Shown one piece after another: positions 43,772-55,919 of a DNA stretch of 64,000 bases. The notes below the pieces were generated by a model. It was not told the DNA's origin. It searched no databases and worked only from the letters and a program-made list of their open reading frames with translations. The translations under genes and the position numbers were made by a program. Within the stretch, counting starts at the first letter, position 1. Each line of letters begins with the position of its first letter. Source of the DNA: Anodontia alba (Eukaryota; Mollusca; Bivalvia; Lucinida; Lucinidae); contig OZ024830.1 of NCBI GenBank assembly GCA_964016985.1, positions 76,993,763 to 77,057,762 on the forward strand, given 5' to 3'.

Positions 43772-44048
43772 CATTACGAAATCATGCCTATTCAAATATA
43801 CTGATAATTTTACCACCAAAAATGAAAATGTTTAGATAAAAAAATCTGATATTTTTCATATTTCTGCTCAAAACATAAATTGTGGGTACTTGTTAGAACC
43901 GCCTCGCCGAGGCAGTTCTAACGAGTACCCACAATCTATGTTCTGAGCAGAAATAAGAAAAATAATGTATACCCCTGTAAACCCCAGTTTTACTGTATAA
44001 AAGTGGGGTTTAAGGGGATCAAAATTATATAGGCATGTTTTCGTGATG
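43772..44048. mobile_element. Palindromic MITE, copy 4 of 5
   Basis: Same orientation as copy 1. Central palindrome almost perfect (TAGAACCGCCTCGCCGAGGC region). Flanks AACTATAT and GCTTGGGT show no duplication. Confidence 0.88.
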
Positions 44049-44370
44049 GCTTGGGTCGCGTCCAGTGAAAAAGTATTGACTCTATACTGAATACACAACT
44101 TCAGCTTATTCTGCGGGTCTGCAATGTCTGATCATGCCACCTCGTTTTTCACATTCTAGTTTTTAATGGTTCTGCAAGCGGACAGCGAAGCGCTTAGCCA
44201 GACTGCATTGATGCGCAGATGAGGAGGTATGGCCTTTCACTGTCCTCATAAGCTCGACGCCGCCCTTTTCGCTTGGCGTGGATTTTACCCATAATAGTAG
44301 TAATTGTTTTCAGGACGAATTTTAATTCTCATCCTGACAAGTATCTTGTTTCAAATCCTGTATTTTTTAT

Positions 44371-44640
44371 TCCCACGCATTTTTAAGCGATGCGGGTATT
44401 GTGAACGCCTCTGTCCGTCCATCACGCTATATCCTCCTAAAACGACTTATCGAAATTTAACCAAATGCTATTTGACTTTCCCACGCGGTAAGGGGGTGTC
44501 CGTCACACTATCTCCTCCTAAAATTTAACCAAGCTTGCTGCATGACTTCCTCTCATAGTAGGGTGTGCGAGAGCGAGTTGGTCCGTCCATCCGTATGATC
44601 GTCACGCTATAAGCAACATTAGCACAGAACGTGGGGAGTT
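44371..44640 (+). repeat. Hairpin-headed fragment (CCCACGCAT family)
   Basis: Foldback CCCACGCAT...ATGCGGG (44371-44397), then CTGTCCGTCC and two short units with ATCTCCTCCTAAAACGAC and AACCAAAT-type blocks related to the 16.8 kb array. Heavily decayed. Confidence 0.6.
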
Positions 44641-44675
44641 TGCGATGGCGTGCCACGGACCGCGCATTCTAGTTT

Positions 44676-44760
44676 ATTATGCCCTCAACTTCGAACAAGG
44701 AAGGACATATTGCTTCTGAGTCTTTCGTGCGCCCGTCCGTTCGTGCATCCATCTATTAGG
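44676..44760 (+). repeat. Hairpin head without array (TATGCCCT family)
   Basis: TATGCCCTC...GGAAGGACATA forms a weak foldback at 44678-44709, followed by CGCCCGTCCGTTCGTGC. The array that would follow is missing. Confidence 0.5.
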
Positions 44761-44799
44761 CTCTTTATCTTCAAGTTTTTTTAAAGAAAAAATGATGGC

Positions 44800-45560
44800 G
44801 GTATTGTTAACGCTTCCATCCGTCCGTCAGTCCGTCCGTCCGTCCGTCCGTTTTTCATTTCCGGATGATAACTTGAGTAAACATCAATGATTTTTCACCA
44901 AACTTGGTGTGTGCATTGATATTGTGGAGATCTGGTTTGGGATTGCTAATGGGCAAATTTCGTCAAATTTTTACGGAGTTATCTGCCCGAGACACACTCT
45001 TATTTTCGTTTCCGGATGATAACGAATAAATAACAAGGGATTTTAACCAAACTTGCTATATGCATTGACATTAAGGAAATCTAGTTTGGGATTGCTAATG
45101 GGCAAATTTCGTCAAATTTTTACGGAGTTATCTGCTCGAGACACGCCCATATTTTTGTTTCCGGATGATAACTTGAGTAAATAACAAGGGATTTTAACCA
45201 AACTTGCTATATATATTGACATTCAGGAGATCTGGTGGCAAACTTGGTATGTGCATTGATATTGTGGAGATCTGGTTTGGGATTGCTAATGGGCAAATAT
45301 CGTCAAATTTTTACGGAGTTATCTGCCCGAGACACACTCTTATTTTCATTTCCGGATGATAACGAGTAAATAACAAGGGATTTTAACCAAACTTGTTATA
45401 TGCATTGACATTAAGGAAATCTGGTTTGGGATTGCTAATGGGCAAATTTCGTTAAATTTTTACTGAGTTATCTGCCCGAGACACGCCCATATGTTCGTTT
45501 CCAGACGATAACTTGAGTAAATAACAAGGGGTTTTAATTAAACTTGCTGAAAAAAGGTGT
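44800..45560 (+). repeat. ~150-bp tandem array (TTTCCGGATGATAAC family)
   Basis: A CCGTCCGTCC stretch (44820-44852), then units starting at TTCCGGATGATAAC near 44860, 45010, 45158, 45350 and 45502. Each contains ACCAAACTTG, TGCATTGATATT and TTTGGGATTGCTAATGGGCA. One internal rearrangement lies near 45235. No coding potential. Confidence 0.85.
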
Positions 45561-47061
45561 CGGCATTTCGTACATATTATCTCTACAGGATATGGCTTCC
45601 TATGCAAATTGTCTTCAGTCGAGATCAGTAATTTGCGTGAAATGTCAAAACCCTTTTTATGGGAGAAAATAAGAAAAAAAAGTTCACGAATTTGTCATCT
45701 GCTAGCCCAGAGAGTGATAAAGGTTCAACTGGACAACGAATCGTTGACATAATGCATTTTGTTGGCGATATATGTAGATTCAGATCAGACTGCGCGGAAA
45801 TGCCGGTTTACCTTGGTTTAAGCTGGTCTCAAATAACATAAGGTCATTTCTCATTTCTTTTCGAAGGGGCTCATATATATATTCAACCAGATCAGCTTGC
45901 GCAGCGTGATCAAGATCAAAGATTTTCGTTCTGCACCAAACTGAACTATGTCAAACCTGTGAATTGCTATTATTGTTTTAGAATAATATTCTTTTTTTTT
46001 TTTCCTTTCTTTTAAATGAAATGTGCACTGTCGTTTAGAACAATGGTGCTGGATCAGATGATCTGCATTACTGAAATTTATTGCTAGAATTAAGTATCAT
46101 CAATACTAATCCTTTCAACAGATCCTTATCAAGTGAAAATCTCCCTCTGAGCATATGTGTTACTCAGATCAGAGTGCGTGACGCAGTCTAGTGCATAATG
46201 GTGTCCACTCAGTTCACAACTTATACACAGACTAATCAGATTTATAAAATATAAATAGGTTCATTTTTACTTGTTTGAACCATTTTTTTTTTTCAAATAC
46301 GATGCACTGTGCACATCGTGACAATTATGTAGTCGGTCGGCAAATAACTTGCAGGAGGGCTTTCGTGAAAGTGTATATTTCCACTATGAAAACATTTTTG
46401 GTATGATTATGCAAAGCTGTTAACCTTTAGCACGCAATATTTAGCAGTATTTAAATATTAGAAAGACGACGTCCTGGATTAACAGATCCCCCAAATGCAA
46501 CAAATGTATGGACGAGCGGCAATTACCCAGATCAGAATGCATGGATGCACATTCCAATCTAGAATTTTGCATACTGCAAGCTATACTTAAATATTAGAAG
46601 ATGATGCGCTGGAGTAACAGCAGATCAATCGAATAAAATCAAAGGACTGATATTCCTAAGAGTCTGCTAGCTTGTAAAGTACTAATGGAGTGCTGTGTAT
46701 CTTCTATGCAATTTTACACAATACATGCAAAGAAGATAGACGACATTCCAATGCTACCAATACTATACCATAAGATGGAGCTCTATGGAATATATCAAGC
46801 ATCTGGGCATTGCACTTCCTGAATAGAAGACTTTCTTTAAAAACTCTAAAATTCTGCTGGTAAGTGCATGTCCTTGACAAATCTGACCTCAAGGCCAAGT
46901 CTTGGAGAAATTTCAAACTACACTGAAAGATGATTCTGCATGCAAAATTTCTAGCTAGGACGGACCAATACGGATGGACTCACTAATATACACTTAAATG
47001 CAGCTATGGTGACTATGTCTTGCTCAGCGCAAGCGGGCTTGATAAAAAGGAAGATATTTGT
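45561..47061. other. No gene recognised
   Basis: Scattered GATCAG-type short repeats (45780, 45893, 46160 and 46525) in otherwise featureless AT-rich sequence. Confidence 0.5.
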
Positions 47062-48158
47062 TCAGTTATTTTTCTTCAAACTATTAGCACATTGTTGACA
47101 GATCCATTCCTTATCCTCCACACTTTTATGTCCTAATGTACAGAGTCTTTTCATCTCAGGCTTTAGACCCTGAATATCAAATTTAACATCAGAATTTCTG
47201 AAAAATGTTTGACAACAACTTGTACATATGTACTGGGGACCACAAGACACCAACTTGTGAAACTGTGTGACTATAGCACTTTCTTTGTTTTTAAATTTCT
47301 TACTGCTCAAACCATCTTTTGATGTGTCACTTAACTTACGTTTCTTATTCAGGGAGGTTTGCAATTCTTCACATATAAGGGGTGAATCAAGTAATGCGGA
47401 ACCGTGTTCATTTAAGCTGTCAGCAAGCTGGGAGGAAGCATAAGGCTGTGATGGACACAACTCAAATGAAATACATTCATGTAAAGGAGGATAGGTAGTT
47501 ATGTCACAAATTTGAAACCCAGCTCATTGGTATCATTTTATGGTCTCCCTGCAAACATGAGATATACAGAGCGAATGCAAATCAAACTGACTCACCGCTG
47601 TTGTAGTAAAGGAATTATCAAAACTAAACAATCTACGCAAATGTAAGGAAAATGCCAGTTATATTTGTTTTCTTTAACAAAATGTTTTTGCCATTAACAT
47701 TTGGCATTCCATCTGAAGCTCTTGCATGTGACTCAAAAAGGTAGAAACAGTCACCTTGTTCCAATAATGCAATAGAAAAGCCGTTGCAAATGAAGACTGC
47801 ATATGGGTTGAATGAGAAAGTCATAGCGATCAACTTGGTGGTACAGATCCTTTTCTGTACAGCTTTCACCAATAATACTAAACAACATGGTAGGCATTGA
47901 CGCCCTCTTGAATCAGGACTAAATATCCCATCTCTTTGATGGATACTTCCTTGCAATAATACAGATGCATTTTCTTGTAGCGACACCGCCTCGTGGCTGC
48001 AAAGAAGCAGCCGCGAAGAAGCAGCCACGACGGTGGCGTCAAATGATAACACGTATGGAATAGAACAGAATTGTGTGTACGGACCCTTGCCGTGGCCTGA
48101 AAAGTCGCAATGATTAAAGCGAATAACACCGAGTGTTTCGACTGAGACATGTGATGTC
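47062..48158 (-). pseudogene. Helitron-type protein remnant (protease-like plus Cys-rich part)
   Basis: Read on the minus strand. About 48050-47633 gives RLLLCSHEAVSLQ, QRDGIFSPDSRGRQCLPCCL (a Cys within a GRQC-type motif), AVFICNGFSIALLEQGDCFY and LFESHARASDGMPN (a DSH-like His), a layout resembling the viral/OTU-like cysteine protease domain carried by some large bivalve Helitrons. A second frame, 47460-47062, gives a basic stretch (KKRKLSD) then YICTSCCQTFF and CQQC, the Cys-rich region that precedes the Helitron Rep domain. It ends in a stop at 47062; Rep and helicase are absent. Frame breaks show decay. Family assignment is from motif recall, not a search. Confidence 0.55.
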
Positions 48159-48435
48159 AGTCAGCCAATGAAAGTGCTCAGCGATACGTATCGTGTCTGG
48201 TTTCCGACCTTCTGGGTGTTGCGACAACTGTGTGTGTTGTCGTATGACAACCAGCTTGTTTACTAGAATCTACCGGCTGTCGAACAGTTTATTTTTCGCG
48301 AGGCTACAGACATGAAAGCTTCTTTTACCTGCATTTTTGAAATTCATGGTGTGTAGCTCGCGAAAAACAACAACAGATACTTGTTCAGTTCTTCAGCAAA
48401 ATTCCTGATGCCGTAAAGTGCATTTCATATAGGCA

Positions 48436-48571
48436 ACCGGTAGCACAGGAGCTTGACGTTTGCTAATTTCTACTTATAGAGCCTGTCCCTACGATTATGA
48501 AATAATCGAAGGTTCGAAGGACAGGCCCTATTAGTAGAAATTATCCAATGTCAAGCTCCTGTGACCGGTAG
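48436..48571. mobile_element. Foldback element, ~136 bp
   Basis: ACCGGTAGCACAGGAGCTTG on the left pairs with CAAGCTCCTGTGACCGGT on the right. The inner arms TTTCTACTTATAGAGCCTGT and ACAGGCCCTATTAGTAGAAA also pair, with a loop of about 25 bases. No ORF. Confidence 0.8.
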
Positions 48572-50206
48572 TGTAGCGTAACTTGGTACCTATTACCGGC
48601 GTGCATTGATTATCGGGTATTCAGAAATCACGACCCACAGACCACGGCCCCCGCCCATCGGGGCCAGCGAAGTAGTTGGGCTGCCTATAGTCTCCAGGGC
48701 AGAGTTGCCTTAGGCAGAGCCTGTTCATCATGTGATCGGGTTGGGTAAAAGTCCCCCAACCTGGAGGCAGTATCTTTAAATGGATACATTGTTGCATTTT
48801 TTCTTTTCTTTTTATTCGCTAGAATCATCATACAGCAAATACAATGTATAAATAGACTCTAAGGCTGGCTAATCTGGTCGATTATCACTCCTGTCATTGT
48901 GATCGATTATTTATCACAAAAGATTTGGTCAATTTACTTGTCTGTCTGAGCAGGACTCTTCCCATGTTATACTTTACTGTATATATTTGGTCAAATAGGC
49001 CTGAGCAAACAGTGTAGACCCAGATGGGATGCCGCAAAATATGGCGTCTCATTGATTATAAGACATCTGTAATGATAATCATTTTTGTGGAATTTATAGA
49101 TCAGTTAATCAATTATCTGATTAATTTTGTCAGCCTAAATAGTCTGTGTGAATAAAAGTAATATACTCCATGTATTTTCGCGTTAAATTCAATATTGCGT
49201 TAAACTGATTTCTCAATGAAAATAAACGGCAGCGCCACCTACCTGCTGGATGTTTTAGATACAAAGTCACGCTTTAGTGGGCAAGGTTTGTTTTCAGAAA
49301 TACACTGTTGTTTTGTGATTTCCGCTTAGAAAAGAAATATATTGACCGTGGTGATAACAGTCCTTAATGACATTTACACCTATATCTATTAAATCAATTT
49401 TTACAGCTAAGACTAACTTATTTTTTCTATGAAAATATCAAATCTAAGGTACCGTATTAATCCGCCTATAAGACGGGGATTTTTCCAAAAAAAAAAAAAA
49501 AAAAAGCCCCAAAAAATCCAGACCCGTCTTATAATCAAGATCTTTGGCCATATCGGTATTTTCGGCAAAGTCCGGTGGTGCCACGTTGTCACGGAAAATG
49601 CCGATCTTCGAAACCGGTAGAAGGATATAATGTTTACCTTCGTCCCTTGACAGAAATAGCAGCAAGGTAATTTTGTAGGTGAAGTACCGAATTTTTCTGT
49701 GTATTACTCGCACCCGTGTATAACACGCACTGAATATTTGCTAAATAGTTTTGAAATAAAAAAAAAGAGATGTTCTATGTAAAACACGAAGAATTTATCC
49801 GTGCGTTATTTACTAAGTTACCAGATACTAAGTGTCAAATTTCACTAGGATTGAGTTGATAATGGCCGAACTCGGAAGGTTTAGAGTAGAAACAGGCCGA
49901 ATTTACGATAATGCTAACTGCTTCCCCACTGCAGACGTTATGATAATAAAAATGTAGTTATTTCTTTTGTGTTCTCATAATTAACACCTTCTTTGTGTCA
50001 CTTTCTTAACTGAGACGTGAAATTATCAACTCAGTGCCTCAGGGCAATGCAAACAACAACTTAAGTCGACTAGTTGTCATTCTGACTGCCAATTAACCAA
50101 TTAAGTGCACAGATGTATGCTGGTAGTTTGATTTTCTTTATCATAAACATTGTTTATTTCAAACATTTTTTTTTGGTAAGTTGGAAGAAAAGTTTAAATA
50201 AAAAAA

Positions 50207-50209
50207 AGG

Positions 50210-50240
<31 letters not shown>
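50207..50240. repeat. Poly-A tract
   Basis: A run of about 34 with one early G, directly left of the hairpin element. Confidence 0.9.
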
Positions 50241-50242
<2 letters not shown>

Positions 50243-50251
50243 TAAACATAT

Positions 50252-50360
50252 GCCCAGTCAGCATTCTACGTAAATCTATATCGGGCCGTCATCGGCCCGT
50301 CAGGGTAGCTGACGGGCCGATGACGGCCCGATGTAGATTTACGTAGAATGCTAGCTGGGT
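50252..50360. mobile_element. ~108-bp hairpin element, copy 2
   Basis: CCCAGTCAGCATTCTACGTA and TACGTAGAATGCTAGCTGGG end the element; the inner arms ATCGGGCCGTCATCGGCCCG and complement are nearly perfect. Same family as 42077-42177, which has identical end sequence AGCTAGCATTCT. Confidence 0.88.
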
Positions 50361-51242
50361 GGTAAGAAAATAAAAGATAAAATGCAAATGACCGATCTAC
50401 CTACCTCAAAAGCCCAGTTGGTTTTGTTTATTATCAATAATTTTAATAATTGCGTAAACTTAAATACTTTTTTATTTTTTCAATGTATGATCGTTCGTGC
50501 CAATATTTATGTTCTACCAAATTAATTTCTATTTTGAACTACAATAAATCAGTTGTGCAGGCTGATTTATTCAAGTTACGGTTGAGTCTTGTCAAAGTCC
50601 GGTAATCAATACAGATTCATATGCATATGCCTGTTTGAGTAGTTTCCCTTTGAAGAGATCACATAATCAGCAAAATAAAAAAGCGTAAACAAAAAGAGCG
50701 TGGACATGAAAAGGATATCAAATTGCTACAAATCAGATCGAGTTGCTTGTTTTGAGCTGCCAGAACCCTGGTATGGGCGAGATAGGTATAAAAAATCATG
50801 AATATCTTATAGCAATCATTCTATTTCGCATTTTTAACGGGCGATCGTGAATGTCATGAGTTTTCGCGACCGATTATCTTGGTGATTTCTGTCCCGATTT
50901 TGGTGTTCCGATAAATAATACACATCGGATTTTTATAAACGTTTTCTGGGTAAATAAGGTGCGTGTTATACACAGTTAAATACGGTATGCATGCTTGTAA
51001 GTGGTGTTGGAAGTTTTTTTAATTGCTGCTCTGTGATAAATTCACTTACAAATCTGACAAATAATCGCCGATGTCTTCATGTACTTTAGGAATTTCTGAG
51101 TGGCAGGGAATGTCTCCGACAGGCGACTTTTTTAACCCATCTTATAATTAATTAAAAGCAAAATCCTGCCTAGGAAGGGCCCAAAAACAGCCCCCGTCTT
51201 ATAAACAAATCGTCTTATAGGCGGATTAATACGCTATCCGTA

Positions 51243-53089
51243 CTTTATTTTGAAAATGGCCAAAATTTGCAAAAATCACATTACAATTACATGATGATTT
51301 TCTGCCAAAAATTTAATTAACGCGAAGTTACATGGCTTTTGGTTCAAAATGGCGGCAACATGGTTGGCTTGTTTACACAAATGCTTTCACAAATCAAATC
51401 CAAAGAACTGCATTATTTGTACATAAAATAAATGCTCAGATAATAATTTAGATGACTTCAGAATTATTTTCAGCATTTGTCTCTGTAAGTAGTTATGATG
51501 AAACGTTTTACCATTAGTAACGTGAAAATACATGAAACCGGGCTAAATAATAACAGCAAAAAATTCTAAGATGTGAATTATATGGGACTAGACTTAAAAA
51601 ATACAGTAATTATTATACTGTACACATATGTATAGTAAAAACTTAGCAAACTAGATCACAAATCTTGATTTTGATCATGGTTCTGTTGGACATCCCAGTA
51701 GGGCTAGCTGTTGAAAGAACTTATAAGCATTAAAAGCTCTACACAGCTTATGTTGTCTATTTCTTAAATTCTTATATGCAACCTTTCATTTAAGGCTCTT
51801 TATCTTTATTTATAATGATTGAAATATTTTTTACCCACACTCCTCAATTATCTGGACAAGTTTTATTAGCTGCAAAAATACCAAGAACATTTTGAATCCT
51901 CAAAGTCATAGTGACATGCCCATGCTCCAACTCTGCACACACATAAGCATATAGGTGTAGGCAAGTGAATTTTGTTGTCTGAACACTAAAGCTGGCACAA
52001 TTGATCAGATACAGTCATTTGGCTAGATCCAGGTAAAGTTATGCTTCATAACAATTTCCAAATAAGTGGCTGATCAAAATTTGGATTTTATAGGCTGATA
52101 CAGAGTACTAGCCTTCCTTGAAATATCACACCAAAGACTTTGTCCTTCGCCTTAGGTTATCTGCCCTTGTGATGAATGTGAAGTTCTCCACTGATTTGGC
52201 TAGTTCCAAATAGTTTCGCTAGTTCCGAATAATAAATGAGGGATCTGTAAAAATCCCTCACATAATGCAACAGCCTCTATATATTACTTTATCAACTTGG
52301 ATAATGTGTTACGTAGAAAATTAATTCAATATAAGACATTTGTCGCAAAGCGACATGTTCATAAAGACCTTAAAACAGATCCTTTAAGCAAAAATCGTAT
52401 AATTCATGGCATAACAATTTTTCGGCATGTACACCCTCCTTACTGCAAAATTTAGCTCCTATTTTCTGGATTTAATAATCTTTCCGATATAAATATATTT
52501 CAATGAGGTTTAAGAAGTTGAAAGGAGTATGTGCATAAGGTCCTATTTTCCCCCTTCTGAAGCCCGAAAATAAAATATGCTTGCAGCAAAATTATGCGTT
52601 AATTAATCCAATTGTAGCTTGTGTTTAGCACTGTGTGATGCCGCTACAAAGTCTCCCTGCACTTTGTCAAAGTACAGATAATATATAAGCGACGACATGA
52701 AAAACCTGTCTTCGAGGTTTTCGACCAAATAAGACTCAGACCTGCTTACTCAGCCGTAGACTGGCTAACTCGGCCATTGTGCCAGATTAGCTAGTCTTGA
52801 AAGTTTTGATAGGTTGTTTACTGTCTAGACAGCGAACAACAACGGTGCTGATCAGACTGCGCATAGCAAAAAACCACGTGTCTTTGTTGTTCGCATATGG
52901 CATAAGATTTTTATCCCATGAAGAGGCTCATATATCGCTTCAGTAGTCTGTCACATGTCTGAGATTCTTGTACATACACTACATCAATATCTACACTCCT
53001 TTAAACACAGCATGTGAACACCTTACCCGAAATTTGATTTCTGTGTCGGTTACTCACCTCAACTCCTTACCATACTTTATTTAAAATTG
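51243..53089. other. No gene recognised
   Basis: Featureless except a small foldback TGAGGGATC...ATCCCTCA (52230-52260) and one dispersed GATCAG repeat (52848-52915). Confidence 0.5.
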
Positions 53090-55142
53090 AACAAGAGGCC
53101 CACGGGCCACTCACCTGAGTAGCATTGTGAGTGCAGATATGCAGATGTTATGTAACATTTTTCCAATCCTGTCATCGCAACTAATGAAAAGATCATCCTT
53201 TAAGCAGTTCTTAATTTTTAAGATGAATATTATATATGGCAAGACAGTCAATGGAGCGTGATCATTTGAACAAACTCTCAATCACATTTCAACAGTAGGA
53301 TCAATGTGAAATTTGGTTGCTATTGCCTAAGTGGTTTCTGAAGAATCATGATTTTATACATGTAAACAGCACAGTGGCAGGGAAATATAATAAACATAAA
53401 CAAGATGGTAGCCATCTTGGATTTCCAATCAGAATGATTTTAGCTACTGTTGATCTACAAGTCACTTCGATACTTCCAATGAACTTTAAGTCAATTGCCC
53501 TTTCAGTTCAGGGGAAAAAGTTCAAAACAGATTTTCAAGATGGCCACCATAGCCGCAATTTGAGATTTCTTATCGCAACCATTTGAGCGTTTTTTGATCT
53601 ACAAGTCACCCTGATGCTTCCTACCAAGTTTCGAGTCAATAAATGGTCTTTCAGTTCAGAAGAAGTAAAGAAAAATAGATTTTCAAGATGGCCGCCATCT
53701 TGGATTTCCAATCGGAAGGATTTTAGCTATTTTTATATCAACATGTCATCCTGATGCTTCCTACCAATTTTCAAATTAACTGGCCCTTTGGTTCAGGAAA
53801 ATAAGTGAAAGGAAAAGAGTTTCAAGATGGCCGCCGTAGATCTACAAGTCACCTAAATGCTTCCTACCAAGTTTCGAGTCAAATGGCCTTTCAGTTCAGG
53901 AGAAGAAGCGAAAAATAGATTTTAAAGATGGCTGTCATAGCGGCCATCTTGGATTTCTGATAGGGATGATTTTATCTATTTTTGATCTACAGGTCACCCT
54001 GATGCTTCCTACCTAGTTTAAAGCCAATAAGCCTTTTGATTCAGGAGAAGAAGTGAAAAATCTACATTTTCAAAATGGCCACCATGGCAGCCATCTTGGA
54101 TTTCCAATCAGAACGATTTTAGCCATTTTTAATCTATAAGTCACCCCGATGCTTCCTACCAAGTTTCAAGTCAACTAGCTTTTGGGTTTAGGAGAAGAAG
54201 CGAAAAAAAGATTTTCAAGATGGCCACCAGGGTGGCCCTCTTGGACTTCCGATCAGCATGGTTTTAGCTATTTTTGATCTACAAGTCATCCTGATGCTTC
54301 CTACCAAGTTTGGAGTCAGTTGGCCTTTCGGCGCAGGAGAAGAAGCTAAAAATAGATTTTCAAAATGGCCGCCATGGTGGCCATCTTGGATTTCCGTTTG
54401 GAATGATTTTAGCGTCTTTTGATCTATAAGTCACCCCTATGCTTCCTAGCAAGTTTGGAGTCAATTGGCCTTTCGGTTCAGGAGAAGAAGCGAAAAATAG
54501 ATTTTCAAGATGGCTGCCATGGCGGCCATCTTGGATTTTCGATCAGCATGATTTTAGCTATTTTTGATCTACAAGTCACCCCGATGCTTCTTAGCAAGTT
54601 TGGAGTCAATTGGCCTTTCCGTTCAGGAGAAGAAGCGAAAAATAGATTTTCAAGATGGTGGCCATCTTGGATTTCCGATCAACACGATTTTAGCTAGTTT
54701 TGATCTACAAGTCACCCCGATGCTTCCTAGCAAGTTTGGAGTCAATTGGCTTTTCGGTTCAGGAGAAGAAGCTAAAAATAGATTTAAGATGGCTGCCATG
54801 GCGGCCATCTTTGATTTTCGATTGGCAAGATTTTAACTATTTTTGATCTACAAGTCACCCCAGTGCTTCCTAGAAAGTTTGGAGTCAATTGGCCTTTCGG
54901 TTCAGGAGAAGAAGCGAAAAATAGATTTTCAAGATGGCGGCCATCTTGGATTTCCGATCGGCACGATTTTAGCTATTTTATATGTACAAGTCACCCTGAT
55001 GCTTCCTACCAAGTATCGAGTCAATTTGCCCAGGGGTGTAGGAGTAGGCTTTTAAATCAATTGTTGACGCCGCACGACGGACAACGGACATTGACTGACC
55101 ACAATAGTTCACCATGAGCACTTCGTGCTCAGGTGAGCTAAC
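53090..55142 (+). mobile_element. Complete hairpin-headed ~144-bp array element
   Basis: Head AACAAGAGGCCCACGGGCC with GGCCC/GGGCC foldback and CTCACCTGAG, a 300-base leader (53110-53400), then about twelve units of the AAGATGGCGGCCATCTTGG family at 136-147 base spacing (one shortened near 53843), then GACGGACAACGGAC and the tail hairpin GAGCACTTCGTGCTC with AGGTGAGCTAA. It has every part in order and so defines the architecture. No protein is encoded; the repeated frames are by-products. Confidence 0.8.
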
Positions 55143-55292
55143 AAGTACAATTTACTACCGAATGTTTTGTCTAAAAATAGCTCAATGGGTGGCAAACAGT
55201 TTAGCCCCTGATGTGACACCGCATTGTGTAGCATCTCATGGGGGTTTACAATGTTTGCTCGGGACTGTCTGGCCAAATACATCCAGTAAAGT
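55143..55292. other. Spacer between two array elements
   Basis: 150 bases without a recognised feature; the start of the inverted 165-bp array at 55293 is abrupt. Confidence 0.6.
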
Positions 55293-55919
55293 ATGACCAA
55301 TTTCAATATAATTTTGCAGGAGTGTTACTTTGATGATCCTCTACCAAGATTGTTCAAGCCATTTGGATTCATCAAAAAACATGGCCGCCAGGGGGCGGGG
55401 CTTATTTTCCCTTTATATCTATATAGAAAACTTTAAAAATCTTCTTGTCAGAAACCACTGGACCGATTTCAATATAATTTTGCAGGAATGTTTGTTTGGT
55501 GATCCTGTACCAAGATTGTTCAAGCCATCTGGATTCGTCAAAAAACATGGCTGCCAGGGGGCGGAGCTTATTTTTCCTACATGTATATATCTATATGGAA
55601 AACTTTTAAAAGCTTCTTGTCAGAAACACTGGGCCGATTTCAATATAATTTTACAGAAACGTTCCTTTAGTAATCCTCTACCAAGATTGTTCAAGCCATT
55701 TGGATTCCTCAAAAAACATGGCCACCAGAGGGCGGGGCTTATTTTCCCTATATATCTATATAGAAAAGTTTAAAAATCTTCTTGTCAGAAACCACTGGAC
55801 CGATTTCAATATAACACGGCAGGAATGTTTCTTTTGTAACTTTCTACCAAGATTGTTCAAGCCGTCATGATACGTCAAAAACCATGGCCGCCAGGGGGGT
55901 GGGACTTTTTTTTTTTTTT
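55293..55919 (-). repeat. Inverted ~165-bp array, left piece
   Basis: Complement of the unit at 1-3800, about four units. It ends at GGGACTT followed by a T run, where another element is inserted. Its far end (tail) is missing at 55293. Confidence 0.85.

Larger units (their letters stand above)
49685..50987. mobile_element. Inner TIR element
   Basis: Left end TACCGAATTTTTCTGTGTAT then TACTCGCACCCGTGTATAAC; right end GGTGCGTGTTATACACAGTT then AAATACGGTA. The TACCGtATT start resembles that of the outer element, so both may belong to one superfamily. The interior has only short frames (for example 49863-49956). It hosts a hairpin element at 50252. Confidence 0.65.
49450..51242. mobile_element. 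Outer TIR element with nested insertion
   Basis: Left end TACCGTATTAATCCGCCTAT then AAGACGGGG; right end complement CGTCTTATAGGCGGATTAAT then ACG, with a few extra bases before CCGTA. The central 1.3 kb (49685-50987) is another TIR element, so the outer one is about 490 bases without it. No transposase seen. Confidence 0.7.

Noticed and set aside
54419..55117. Serial open frames with repeated peptide
   Set aside because: They repeat with the 144-bp units and change frame between units, so they are not selected as protein.
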